DNA of 64,000 nucleotides from Thermodesulfobacteriota bacterium (GTDB lineage Bacteria > Thermosulfidibacterota > Thermosulfidibacteria > Thermosulfidibacterales > B14-G1). The translations under genes were made by a program, and so were the position numbers. Location of the stretch: positions 1-64,000 of the forward strand of contig JAJSAC010000012.1 of NCBI GenBank assembly GCA_024274915.1, given 5' to 3'. Shown piece by piece: positions 28,258 through 37,966 of the stretch (position 1 is the stretch's first letter; every line of letters begins with the position of its first letter). Under the pieces are notes generated by a model. It saw only the letters and a list, made by a program, of their open reading frames with translations. It did not search any database and had not been told where the DNA came from.

Positions 28258-29862
28258 TCAACCATCCAGCCCAATGATCTCCAGCCTGTGCTCCGCCGTG
28301 GGACGGGCCTTGAACGGACCTTGAGTGAGGAGGAACGCCTCCCCTTCCAAGTGGAGCCCTCTAACCAGGTTCCTAGCAGTCTCCTCCCAGCCTTTGTCTC
28401 TTTCTTCCAGGAAGATAGGCCACACCCCGTAGGAGAAGAGGAGATCCTGACAGGTCTTCCTGGATCCGCTCACGGCCAGGATCCAATAGGGCAGGCGGAA
28501 CCTGGTGATGTTTCGGACCGTGGATCCGTCCTCCGTTGGACAAACCACCGCCGCCACGTCCAAGCTCTCTACCATGGAGTTGAGGCTCCAGGCAATGAGG
28601 TCTACCCAGGACTTCCCCCATTTTTGGTCTTATGGGTCAGGGCGAGGCGTTCCGACCGCAGAGATGATAGCTCATAGTTCATAGCTCGTAGTTCATGGTT
28701 CATAGCTCACAGTTGCTATCAGCTATGAGCCATCAGCCATGAGCCATGGGCAAGGGAGGAATGCCCCGCCCTTTCACTTGTTGGAAAGAAAAATCCAGGA
28801 TTCTGAACATGATGCCTTTACCAGGAAGGGAACTTTGGGGGAAGTCCTGAGGTCTACCACCTGGGAGCCAGGGTGGACCCTGGTTCCCAGGATCATCTCC
28901 TGGAACCTCCTCCTTTCCAAGTGGGGTTCCGTGGCTTGGGCAATCTTGGCCAGCATCCTGGTGGCCTCCACTGGGTACTTGCCCATGGCCGATTCCTCTG
29001 AGAGCATGACGGCGTCACTGCCGTCCAGGATAGCGTTGGCCACATCCGTGGCCTCGGCCCTGGTGGGCCTGGGACTTCTGGTCATGGACTCCAGCATTTG
29101 GGTGGCGGTGATGACGGGCTTCCCCCGGGCCACCATGATTCCGTCAGCGGCCTCGACGATATCATCCATCCTGTCCACCACAGAGGAGCGCTCTATCTTG
29201 GCTATGACGAAGGGATCGAATCCCATTTGGTGGGCAGCCCTCCTTACGTCCTCAACGTCCTGGACCTTGCCCACAAAGGACTGGCTCACGGCGTCCACCC
29301 CGTGTTCCAGGGCGAAGGCCAGGCACTCCCTATCCCTCTCGGTGAAGGCGCTGGTGCCCAGGTCCAACCCAGGGACGTTGAGACCCTTTTTAGACCTGAG
29401 TTCTCCCCCAGCCAGAACGGTGCAGAGGATGTCCTGATCCACAATTCCATCTATCACCATCTGGATGAGACCATCGTTCAGAAAGAGGACGTCCCCCCTC
29501 CTCACCACCCCGGGAAGCTGGGCCATGGTGACGGAGACCACCCCCTGGGTCCCCTTCACCTGGCGGGTAGTGAGGGTGAACTTCTGGCCCTCTTTCAACA
29601 CCACAGGTTCATTTTCAAACTCGCCGATGCGCAGTTTAGAACCGGGAAGGTCGGCCATGATGGCCACGGGTATACCCGTCTCATGGGAGGCCAGGCGAAT
29701 CCTCTGGATGACGGCGGCATGGTAGTCGAAATTTCCGTGGGAGAAGTTGAGCTTGGCCACGTTCATTCCCACCTCCAAGAGCTCTTTGAGAACCTCCATG
29801 GAGTCCGAGGCGGGACCTATGGTGCAAACAATCCTGGTTTTTTGTTTTGGTAACTCTCCCAT
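28258..29862 (-). pseudogene. pyk: Pyruvate kinase, interrupted by a 243-bp MITE-like element and lacking about 26 catalytic residues
   Basis: [36 protein letters not shown] and [13 protein letters not shown]...[28 protein letters not shown] upstream of the element; PK C-domain ORF 28258-28575 downstream. Confidence 0.92.
28607..28849. mobile_element. MITE-like element, copy 1 (243 bp), inserted in pyruvate kinase
   Basis: 14-bp perfect TIR CAGGACTTCCCCCA / TGGGGGAAGTCCTG; 9-bp direct repeat AGGTCTACC at 28598-28606 and 28850-28858; no ORF; homologous to 54286-54501. Confidence 0.92.
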
Positions 29863-30197
29863 GAAATCACCCTTATCCGCCCAAAAACAATACCCTCTCC
29901 TTCCAGGACTTTTGTAGTACCCCCTTCCAGGGTCGAGAACTCGGGAAAAGCCCCCCATGGCCAGGCTAACCAGTGGAAGAAAGGGCCCTGTGGATTTCCA
30001 GGCACCTCAGAGGCCCTCTCCACCACAGCCCTGGAAGAAACCTCTCAAGAGTCTTCAATCTTAAGTTTATTAGAAATCCCCAGGTTCCGAAAGCCCGATT
30101 TTAGAGATAATTCGCTACGGTTTTTTCAGTTCCCACATTTGACTTGCTCCACCCCGTGGGACCATAGTGAAGAAAAGCCCCATAGGAGCGAGGACAG

Positions 30198-32095
30198 ATG
30201 AGAAGGATCGTTGCCGTGGCATTCATGGTCTTGATTCTGGCCCCCCTGGCCTGGGCCAGTAAAGAGGGCGGGATAGTCCTCTACGACAGGGTAGAGGTCA
30301 CCTTCTTTAACGACGGTCGTCAGATCTGGAAGGAGGAGAGGGCCGTAAAGGTCCTCAATATGAAAGGGGTAAAGGAGCAAGGAGAAGTGGTATTGCCCTT
30401 CTCCACTAAGCACCAGAGGCTCAAGGTCCTCTACGCTTTCACCAGACTGCCCAACGGCCAGGTCCTGAAGCCCACCAAAGAGGCATACAACATGGTATCT
30501 CCCCCCTTCGAAGCCCAGGCACCCATCTACTCGGACCTGAAATACCAAACCATCTCCATGCCCGGCGTCACCCCCGGGGCCACCATATACTACGGCTTCA
30601 CCCTCAAAACCGTAAAGCCCTACATGAAGGGCCAGTTCTGGGCCGCCAACTACTTCCAGGAGAGATACCCCGTGGAGGAGTCTTCCATGATTGCCCGGAT
30701 ACCCATTGGGCGCAAGGTGAAGATTAAGGCCTATCACATGGAAGTTAGGCCTCAAGTCACTCGGGAGAAGGGCCACGTGGTTTACAAATGGAAGGTGACC
30801 CATGTGCCCGCCCTGGAGAAGGAACCCTCCATGCCTCCTACGGACGAGCTGGCCAAAAGGTGGCCATCACGTCCCTCTCATCGTGGGACCAGGTGGCCAG
30901 GTGGTACCAGTACCTGGCCCGAAAGGCCCTCAAACCCGGCAAAAAGGTGAGAGAAGCCGTTGCCAAGATCGTCACAGGAGCCAGAAACAAGAGAGAGGCC
31001 ATCCGCCGGATCTACAACTTCGTGGCCCAGAACATCCGGTATGTGGGCATGGAGTTTGGCATCAACGGCTACAAGCCCCACAAGGCAGGAGAGGTCCTGG
31101 AAAACCGCTACGGCGACTGCAAGGACCACGCCACCCTCCTTATAGCCATGCTCCGGGCCACAGGGACCAAGGCCTATCCCGTCCTCATTCCTACCCAGGA
31201 GGTGGCCAACCTGGACCCCCAAATGCCCAGGCCCACAGCTTTCAACCACGAGATCGCTGCCGTCGAAGTGGACGGGCGTCTCCTCTTCATGGATACCACC
31301 GCCGAGGTGACCCCTCTGGAGGACCTGCCTGCCGGGGACCAGGGTAGACGGGTCCTGGTGGTGAAAGATGGAGTGGCCCTCCTAGCCAGAACTCCCATCT
31401 CCCCGCCCCAGAAAAACGTAGAAGGCTACAATGGAAGGTTCTCCCTCTCCCCCCGGGGGGACCTGACGGGGACTATGGAGTTTTACTACAAGGGGCTCTA
31501 CGCCAGCATGGAGCGCTACCTCCTTACAGGCTCTACTCCCCAGGCCATCCAACGCCATGTGGAGGGGCTGGCCACCTCCATCTCACCTGGATTCGACGTG
31601 GAAGGTTTCCGCCTCTCTCCCTACAGGGATCTGAACCACAACCAGGTTTCCATCACCCTCACGGGTAGAGACCAACTGTACGCCACCCCCACAGCCCACC
31701 TCCTCATCCTCCACCCCCCAGTCCCCAGCTACCAGAGACTAGCCGGTTTGGTAGCCCCCAAGAAGCGGCACTACACCTACGTGGTGGGTTACAGGATGTC
31801 CAAGGAGTCCAGGGTAACCCTCAAAATTCCCAATGGCTACCACACCTATCTATTGCCCGAGAACTACAGCTACAAGAACGGAGTGGGGGCCCTGGAAATC
31901 TCTTGGAAAAGGCAGGATAGAAAAATTGAGTTCCACAGCCTCTTAATATTGAACAGGGCTTTTATACCCGTCAGGCTCTATGGCCAGCTGAGGGATCTGT
32001 TCAACCTGACGGTGAAGGCCCTGAAGAACCAAGTGATTATACTTAAAAAGACCCCTTACTTGACAGCGGAGGCCATGCCCTTGACGTCAAATTGA
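30198..32095 (+). pseudogene. DUF3857 + transglutaminase-core protein, split by a 1-nt frameshift near 30855-30858
   Basis: Signal peptide and DUF3857 in frame of ORF 30198-30950; transglutaminase core (NRYGDCKDHATLLIAMLRATG) in frame of ORF 30788-32095. Confidence 0.8.
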
Positions 32096-32562
32096 TCCAA
32101 AATCTTGAGGGCTTCACTATAGTCCATGGCCTCAAAACCGACCACGAAGGCCGCAGTAGGATTCTGGGGGGAGAGCTGAACCACGATGCCTCCGCCCTTC
32201 TCCTTCTTATTATAGTTTATACCTGTCCTGAGGCCCTTGTAAGAGGCGGTTTTCATGAGAATCTCTGGGGTCTCCACTGTCATGCCTCCTTGGAAGGGTG
32301 CCCAAGCCATCATGGCCGAACCTCCCACAATGATGGTGGCAGTAAGTCTCTGTTTCCCCTTCTTATTATAGTTCCTGGCAGCCGTGATCATCTTGCCCTG
32401 GGGCCCCCCCACATTTACCCCTTCAGCTTTCTCGGCCACCCAACCGGGGAGCTCTGGCAGAAGCCTGATGAGATCCCTGTAACTCGAGACCCCTCCATAG
32501 GCTACACCCACAAGTATATAGAGAACCAAGATCCCTCCGGCAAGACGCTTCACCATGTTCAC
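32056..32562 (-). CDS. Secreted/membrane-anchored protein of unknown function
   Basis: N-terminal hydrophobic signal LAGGILVLYILVGVAYG; intact ORF; 3' end overlaps convergent gene. Confidence 0.65.
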   Translation of the reverse strand: MNMVKRLAGGILVLYILVGVAYGGVSSYRDLIRLLPELPGWVAEKAEGVNVGGPQGKMITAARNYNKKGKQRLTATIIVGGSAMMAWAPFQGGMTVETPEILMKTASYKGLRTGINYNKKEKGGGIVVQLSPQNPTAAFVVGFEAMDYSEALKILDQFDVKGMASAVK

Positions 32563-33242
32563 CCCTCCTTCATAAGCCGTCTTATAAACTCCACCACTTC
32601 CTCCGGTGAAAGTCCCGTGGTGTCTACTTCTATAGCGTCCCGGGCCTTCATCAGGGGCGCAACAGTGCGGGTAGAGTCCTGGAGATCCCTCTCCCTGATG
32701 GCCCGTTTTATCGTTTCCAAGCTCTGGGGGGTCTCTTCCAGTCCCATTTCCCTAAGGCGCCTCCTGGCCCGCTCTTCCAAGGAGGCCGTGAGAAAGAACT
32801 TCCACCGGGCCTTAGGAAAGACCACCGTACCCGTGTCCCGACCTTCAGCTATCAAAGGGCCCTTTCGGGTAAAGGAACGTTGCAGGTCTAACAGGGCCTG
32901 TCTCACTCCGGGATGGCGGGAGACGTCGGAGGCCCAGCGCCCTGCCTCCTCCCCTCTGATGGCCCGGGTCACGTCCACATCCCCAAGAAAAACCCGCAGA
33001 GAGCCATCCTCACCCCACCTAAAAGAGAGGGTCTCCAGGCGAGGGCATAGAGCAACCAAAGAGTTCTCATCATCCAAGGACACCCCTTCGCGGACAGCCA
33101 GCCACCCCAGGGTCCTGTAAATGGCCCCAGTATCCAAATAGGTCCAATCCAGGCTTTTGGCCAAAGCCCGGGCCGTGGTGCTCTTGCCTGAACCCGCCGG
33201 ACCGTCAATGGCCACCACGGGGTCACTTTCCTCCCTTTTCAT
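32559..33242 (-). CDS. cmk: Cytidylate kinase
   Basis: VAIDGPAGSGKSTTARALAKSLDWTYLDTGAIYRTLG, AEGRDTGTVVFPKA, KFFLTASLEERARRR. Confidence 0.95.
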   Translation of the reverse strand: MKREESDPVVAIDGPAGSGKSTTARALAKSLDWTYLDTGAIYRTLGWLAVREGVSLDDENSLVALCPRLETLSFRWGEDGSLRVFLGDVDVTRAIRGEEAGRWASDVSRHPGVRQALLDLQRSFTRKGPLIAEGRDTGTVVFPKARWKFFLTASLEERARRRLREMGLEETPQSLETIKRAIRERDLQDSTRTVAPLMKARDAIEVDTTGLSPEEVVEFIRRLMKEG

Positions 33243-35625
33243 CCCCTTCCCCCTTCTTCTCCAAAGCAACCCTACGAAATTCTTCCAATCTGGCCTCCAC
33301 CAGGGCATGAAAAGTGTCTGGGTAGAACTTCCCCTCCCCATCCCTCTCCCCAGGTTCCATACCTGTGAGGAGGGCTATCACCTCATTTACGTGGGACACG
33401 GGATAGAGATGGAACATGCCCTCCTCCACCGCCTTAACCACATAGGGAGAGAGTTGGAGATGATCCAAGTTGGCGGCGGGGAAGACCACCCCCTGATCCC
33501 CCGTGAGCCCCTTCACCCTACAGCAGTGGAAAAAACCCTCGATCTTCTCGTTTATCCCTCCCACAGCCTGGACCATCCCCCTTTGGTCCACAGAGCCTGT
33601 GGCAGCCAGATTCTGGGCCAGTGCCACCTGGGCAATGGCCGAAAGGAGGGCCATAAGCTCAGCCGCCGAGGCGCTGTCCCCCTCCACCATGGAGTAGGAT
33701 TGTTCAAAGGCCAGAGTGGCAGAGAGGGAGAGGGGCCTACCCCTGCCGTACTGATGGCCTAAGTATCCAGAGAGGATGAGGACAGCCTTGTTGAAGATCT
33801 TCCCCGACAGGTCCGCCTCCCTCTCGATGTTCACTATTCCCTTCTCTCCGGCGAAGGCCCGGGCCGTGATGCGATGGGGACGGCCAAAGGAGTAGTCCAC
33901 CAAATCCACCACACTGAGACCGTTACACTGGCCCACCTCCCTACCTTGGGTTTCCACTACAATGATATTCCGCCGGATGTCTTCCTGGAGACGCTCCTCC
34001 AATAGATTGGCCCTGTAGACCTTCTCCTCCAGAGCTTTCTCCACGTCCTCGGCTTCTATCTGGTCCTTTCCAAGGCCCTTGGCCCAGTGATTGGCCTCCC
34101 TCAGCATGCCCACCACCTTGGACATTTGGAGGGATAGCTTCTTCCGATCCTGGGCCAGACGGCAGGTATATTCCAAGAGAGAGGCTGCCCCAGAAGGAGC
34201 CAGGGGCAAGAGAGCGTCCCGCTCCACCAACCTATCCAGGAGACGGCGATAGTCCCTTCTCACCTGGGGGATATTGTCCACCTGGGTATCGAAATCGGCC
34301 TTCACTTTAAAGAGCTCCTCAAACTCAGGGTCCAAGGCCATGAGAAGGTGATAGTGGAGGCGTTCCCCTATGAGGATAACTTTCACATCCAGGGGGATGG
34401 ATTCGGGCCTCAGTGTAGTGACGGGGTGAGGCAACCCCAATTCGTCCATGAGAGGTTGGATGGAGATCTCCCGGTGAACCAATGCCCTCTTCAAGGCCCT
34501 CCATACACCGAGGTTGGCAAAGAGTTCAGGCACCTTGAGGACCAGATACCCCCCATTAGCCCTATGAATGGAACCAGGAACGATCTGCTGGAAGTCGGCC
34601 ACATATACGCCCAGCTCAGCCCGAACCCCTATTCTGCCAAAGAGATTGGTGTAGGTGGGGTGGGTCTCATAAACCACCGGGGCACATGTGAGCCCACCAT
34701 TGTCCACCACCACATTCACTTTGTACTTAGCCAGACTCCTCTCCAGTTGCAGAAGGAGGAGGGGGTTGTCCTGGGCGGCGGGAAACTGGAGGAAGAGATC
34801 TGCCCCCTTCACCAAATCCCCTTTAACAGCCTCCAGATACTCCCTTACCCGGGGCAGATCCTGATACTTTTCCAGCATATCGTCCATATAGTGGTCCACA
34901 ACGAACCGGGCCACCTCCTCCCGAAGCTGAACCACCTTGGCCTGGATCTCCTTGTCCACCTGGCGGAGCTTGCGCAGATACTCCTTCAAGAGGGGTTCAA
35001 ACTCCTTGCGCCTGCTCTCCACCAGCTCCCTGAGATAGGCGTTCTTTAGGATATCCTCTTCCGGCACCACCTTGCCCCCTATAAGGGGAACCACCACAAC
35101 ACCGGCGGGAGAAAACTTAACAGAGAATCCCTTCTCTTCTGCCAAGGAAGCCAGCCCGGCCATAAGCTCTTCCTTCTCCTTCCTTCCCCTCTCCGTCACC
35201 TCGTGGAGCTTCTCCTCAAAGTCCTTGCTTTCGAAAGCCTTGGGCAACTCCCTCTTGAGAGTCTCTATAAGATTATCCATTTCTTGTTGGAGCTCTTTCC
35301 CTGCACCGGGAGGAAGGCTAAGGGCGATGGGGCTCTGGGAATTGGAAAAGTTGTGGACATAACACCAGTCAGGAGGCACGGGCCTCTCCTTACAAAGGCC
35401 CCGAAGAAGCTCCATCACGTAAGTGGTCTTGCCCAACCCCTCAGGACCAGCCACATAGACATTATACCCATCATATCCCATGGAAAGGCCAAAGATGAGG
35501 GCCTTCTGAGCCCGATCTTGACCAATAAAAGGGGCTTCATCCCCTTCTTGGGAAACCACATCTTCTAGGGGACACACCCACCGCAACTGAGAGAAGTCCA
35601 ACTCTTCCATAAGACGGATCTCCAT
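33223..35625 (-). CDS. Lon-like ATP-dependent protease (AAA + Lon proteolytic domain)
   Basis: GPEGLGKTTYVMELL; Lon catalytic EGDSASAAELMALLSA and GGINEKIEGFF. Confidence 0.92.
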   Translation of the reverse strand: MEIRLMEELDFSQLRWVCPLEDVVSQEGDEAPFIGQDRAQKALIFGLSMGYDGYNVYVAGPEGLGKTTYVMELLRGLCKERPVPPDWCYVHNFSNSQSPIALSLPPGAGKELQQEMDNLIETLKRELPKAFESKDFEEKLHEVTERGRKEKEELMAGLASLAEEKGFSVKFSPAGVVVVPLIGGKVVPEEDILKNAYLRELVESRRKEFEPLLKEYLRKLRQVDKEIQAKVVQLREEVARFVVDHYMDDMLEKYQDLPRVREYLEAVKGDLVKGADLFLQFPAAQDNPLLLLQLERSLAKYKVNVVVDNGGLTCAPVVYETHPTYTNLFGRIGVRAELGVYVADFQQIVPGSIHRANGGYLVLKVPELFANLGVWRALKRALVHREISIQPLMDELGLPHPVTTLRPESIPLDVKVILIGERLHYHLLMALDPEFEELFKVKADFDTQVDNIPQVRRDYRRLLDRLVERDALLPLAPSGAASLLEYTCRLAQDRKKLSLQMSKVVGMLREANHWAKGLGKDQIEAEDVEKALEEKVYRANLLEERLQEDIRRNIIVVETQGREVGQCNGLSVVDLVDYSFGRPHRITARAFAGEKGIVNIEREADLSGKIFNKAVLILSGYLGHQYGRGRPLSLSATLAFEQSYSMVEGDSASAAELMALLSAIAQVALAQNLAATGSVDQRGMVQAVGGINEKIEGFFHCCRVKGLTGDQGVVFPAANLDHLQLSPYVVKAVEEGMFHLYPVSHVNEVIALLTGMEPGERDGEGKFYPDTFHALVEARLEEFRRVALEKKGEGDEKGGK

Positions 35626-35734
35626 GCACCCTTTGGTAAAAGGCTATAAGGGAAAGGGTTCCCAAGTCAACCGCTTGGGCAGGAAGGAACACCCCGTTGA
35701 TGGAATTCCCCAGCCTATGATAGGGATGGTAGCC

Positions 35735-37150
35735 ATGGCGGGGAAAATCCGATTCGGAACCGACGGCTGGCGGGGCATTATCGCAGAGGACTTCACCTTC
35801 ACCAACCTCTCAAAAGTGGCCTGGGCTACGGGAAGCTACATGATTCAAAGCTGGCAGGCCTTGGAGAAGGGTGTAGTGGTGGGCTACGACACTAGATTTC
35901 TCTCGCCCGAGGCTGCCAGGCTCACAGCGCAAGTATTGAAGAACATGGAAATCAATGTAGCCCTCTCCCGGGGACCCATACCCACACCCATCCTCTCCTT
36001 CTCGGTTAAAAGAAAGGGCGCTGCTGGAGGCATCATGATCACTGCCAGCCACAATCCATACATATTTAATGGCTTCAAAATCAAAGCCCCCCAGGGGGGC
36101 TCCGCCCCTCCCCAGATGACCAAGGAGGTGGAACGGTTGGTGAAAGAAGCCCCACACATGGCTCAAAACCCCAAAGGAGAGGTGGGTACAGAAGACCTCG
36201 TCTCTCCTTATCTGGCTTGGCTGGAAGAGGCCGTGGACCTGGAAGCCATTGGGAAAGCACCCTATGTGCTTGTTTCAGATGCCATCCATGGAGCTGTAGG
36301 CCACCTCTTCTCCAGGATCCTAACACCCAAGGGAATGACAGTAGAGGTGGTGGCCGGGGAACCCAACCCTCTCTTCGGAGGCAGAGACCCAGAGCCCATA
36401 GAACGGAATCTGGGTCCCCTCATGGCCTATATCAGGGCAATGAAGGGGCGGGCCGTGGGTGTAGCCAATGACGGCGACGGAGACCGGCTGGGCATGGTGG
36501 ATGAGGAAGGATGTTTTGTCTCATCCCACCGTCTCCTGGCCTTGGTGCTGGACCACCTCTACAGAAACCGGAGAATGAGGGGGGATGTGGTAAAGACCTT
36601 TTCCACCACCTCCATGATAGATAGAATGGGAGAGGATTTCGGTATCACCGTTCACGAAACGGCCATCGGATTCAAGTACATCTTGCCCCTCATGTTAGAA
36701 AAAGACATCTTAGTGGGGGGCGAAGAGAGTGGAGGAATAGGGGTGAAAGGCCACATCCCTGAAAGGGACGGCATCTACTCCGCCCTCCTGGTGCTGGAGA
36801 AGATGGCGTGGGAGGGCAAAAGCCTGGCCTCTATGGTGAAGGAGTTGGAGGATAGATACGGTCCCCACATCTATAGAAGGCGGGATCTGAAGATTCCCCA
36901 AGAAAAGGCCCGGGAGATGGTGGATAGGGTATCTTCAGCACCTCCAGGAAAGGTGGGGGCCAGGAGGGTAGAAAGGATCAAGATCCTGGACGGAGTGAAA
37001 CTCCTTTTCCAGGGTGGGGGGTGGCTCCTTTTCAGGGCTTCGGGCACCGAACCCCTCCTGCGTCTCTACTGTGAAGGATCATCCCTCCAAGAAGTGGAAA
37101 CCACACTGGACCATGGAGAAAAGCTTGTCCGTAAAGTCATCCTGCCATAG
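35735..37150 (+). CDS. Phosphoglucomutase/phosphomannomutase family
   Basis: IRFGTDGWRGIIAEDFT, GGIMITASHNPYIFNGFKIK, NDGDGDRLGMVDEEG, GGEESGGIGV, FRASGTEPLLRLY; upstream start uncertain. Confidence 0.95.
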   Translation: MAGKIRFGTDGWRGIIAEDFTFTNLSKVAWATGSYMIQSWQALEKGVVVGYDTRFLSPEAARLTAQVLKNMEINVALSRGPIPTPILSFSVKRKGAAGGIMITASHNPYIFNGFKIKAPQGGSAPPQMTKEVERLVKEAPHMAQNPKGEVGTEDLVSPYLAWLEEAVDLEAIGKAPYVLVSDAIHGAVGHLFSRILTPKGMTVEVVAGEPNPLFGGRDPEPIERNLGPLMAYIRAMKGRAVGVANDGDGDRLGMVDEEGCFVSSHRLLALVLDHLYRNRRMRGDVVKTFSTTSMIDRMGEDFGITVHETAIGFKYILPLMLEKDILVGGEESGGIGVKGHIPERDGIYSALLVLEKMAWEGKSLASMVKELEDRYGPHIYRRRDLKIPQEKAREMVDRVSSAPPGKVGARRVERIKILDGVKLLFQGGGWLLFRASGTEPLLRLYCEGSSLQEVETTLDHGEKLVRKVILP

Positions 37151-37913
37151 CGAGACCCTAGACGCCCTAAAGAAATGGGACCTCAAGGTACTCCAGGGAG
37201 CTAAAGGATACCGGTTCTCCATAGATTCGTTGCTCCTGGCGTCCCTGGCCCATCCCCCCCATAGGGGGCGAGTGCTGGATCTGGGCACGGGATGCGGCAT
37301 CTTGGGCCTAATCCTGGCTCGTCGCTACCCAGGAATTGCAGTGACAGGCATAGAGATCCAACCCCAATTGGCGGAGAGGGCCAGGAAAAACATAGCCTTA
37401 AACGGATTGGAAAATCGTATGGAGATTCTAGAGGGCTCCTACTCCCATATAGAAGGACTGTTGCCCGAGGCCAGCTATCAGTACGTCATCACCAACCCAC
37501 CTTACCGCAAAATGGGCACGGGGAGGCTCAATCCCTTAGAGGAGAAGGCAGTAGCCCGCCACGAGATGTACGGGGGGCTGGACGCCCTATTGAGAGCCGT
37601 ACACTACGCCCTAGTGCCCAAGGGCAAACTGGGCATCATCTTCACAGCAACCCGGACGGTAGACCTCCTCCACCTATGCCGCCTCCACAGCGTGGAGCCC
37701 AAAAGGATACGACTCATCCATCCCTATCCGGGACACGAAGCCCAAAGCATCTTCCTAGAAGGGGTGAAAGGGGGAAAAGAAGGGGAGGTTCGGGTAGAAC
37801 CGCCCCTGTTTATATACTCCTCCCCTGGAGCTTACACCCCCGAAGTGGCAGAGATGCTGGGAGAAGAGGAGAAACAGGCAGAGGCAAGGGTAGAGGCGGA
37901 GGATGAGAAGTAA
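37113..37913 (+). CDS. tRNA1(Val) (adenine-N6)-methyltransferase-like SAM methyltransferase
   Basis: YRFSIDSLLLASLAHPPHRGRVLDLGTGCGILGLILARRYPG, ITNPPYRK. Confidence 0.88.
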   Translation: MEKSLSVKSSCHSETLDALKKWDLKVLQGAKGYRFSIDSLLLASLAHPPHRGRVLDLGTGCGILGLILARRYPGIAVTGIEIQPQLAERARKNIALNGLENRMEILEGSYSHIEGLLPEASYQYVITNPPYRKMGTGRLNPLEEKAVARHEMYGGLDALLRAVHYALVPKGKLGIIFTATRTVDLLHLCRLHSVEPKRIRLIHPYPGHEAQSIFLEGVKGGKEGEVRVEPPLFIYSSPGAYTPEVAEMLGEEEKQAEARVEAEDEK

Positions 37914-37966
37914 GTCTTTTACTATACCTGTTCACTTCACCTCTACCTGGCCCCTCAGGGGTAGAG

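Noticed and set aside
29098-29853. 251-aa plus-strand ORF opposite pyruvate kinase
   Set aside because: Antisense mirror of a recognisable PK sequence; no independent evidence.
30852-30862. Possible programmed -1 frameshift site in the DUF3857 gene
   Set aside because: GCC-AAA-AGG would force CAA re-pairing in the P site and lacks an X-XXY-YYZ heptamer; a simple indel is more likely.
34348-35049. 233-aa plus-strand ORF opposite the Lon-like gene
   Set aside because: Antisense of a clear AAA/Lon protease; no RBS or domain.
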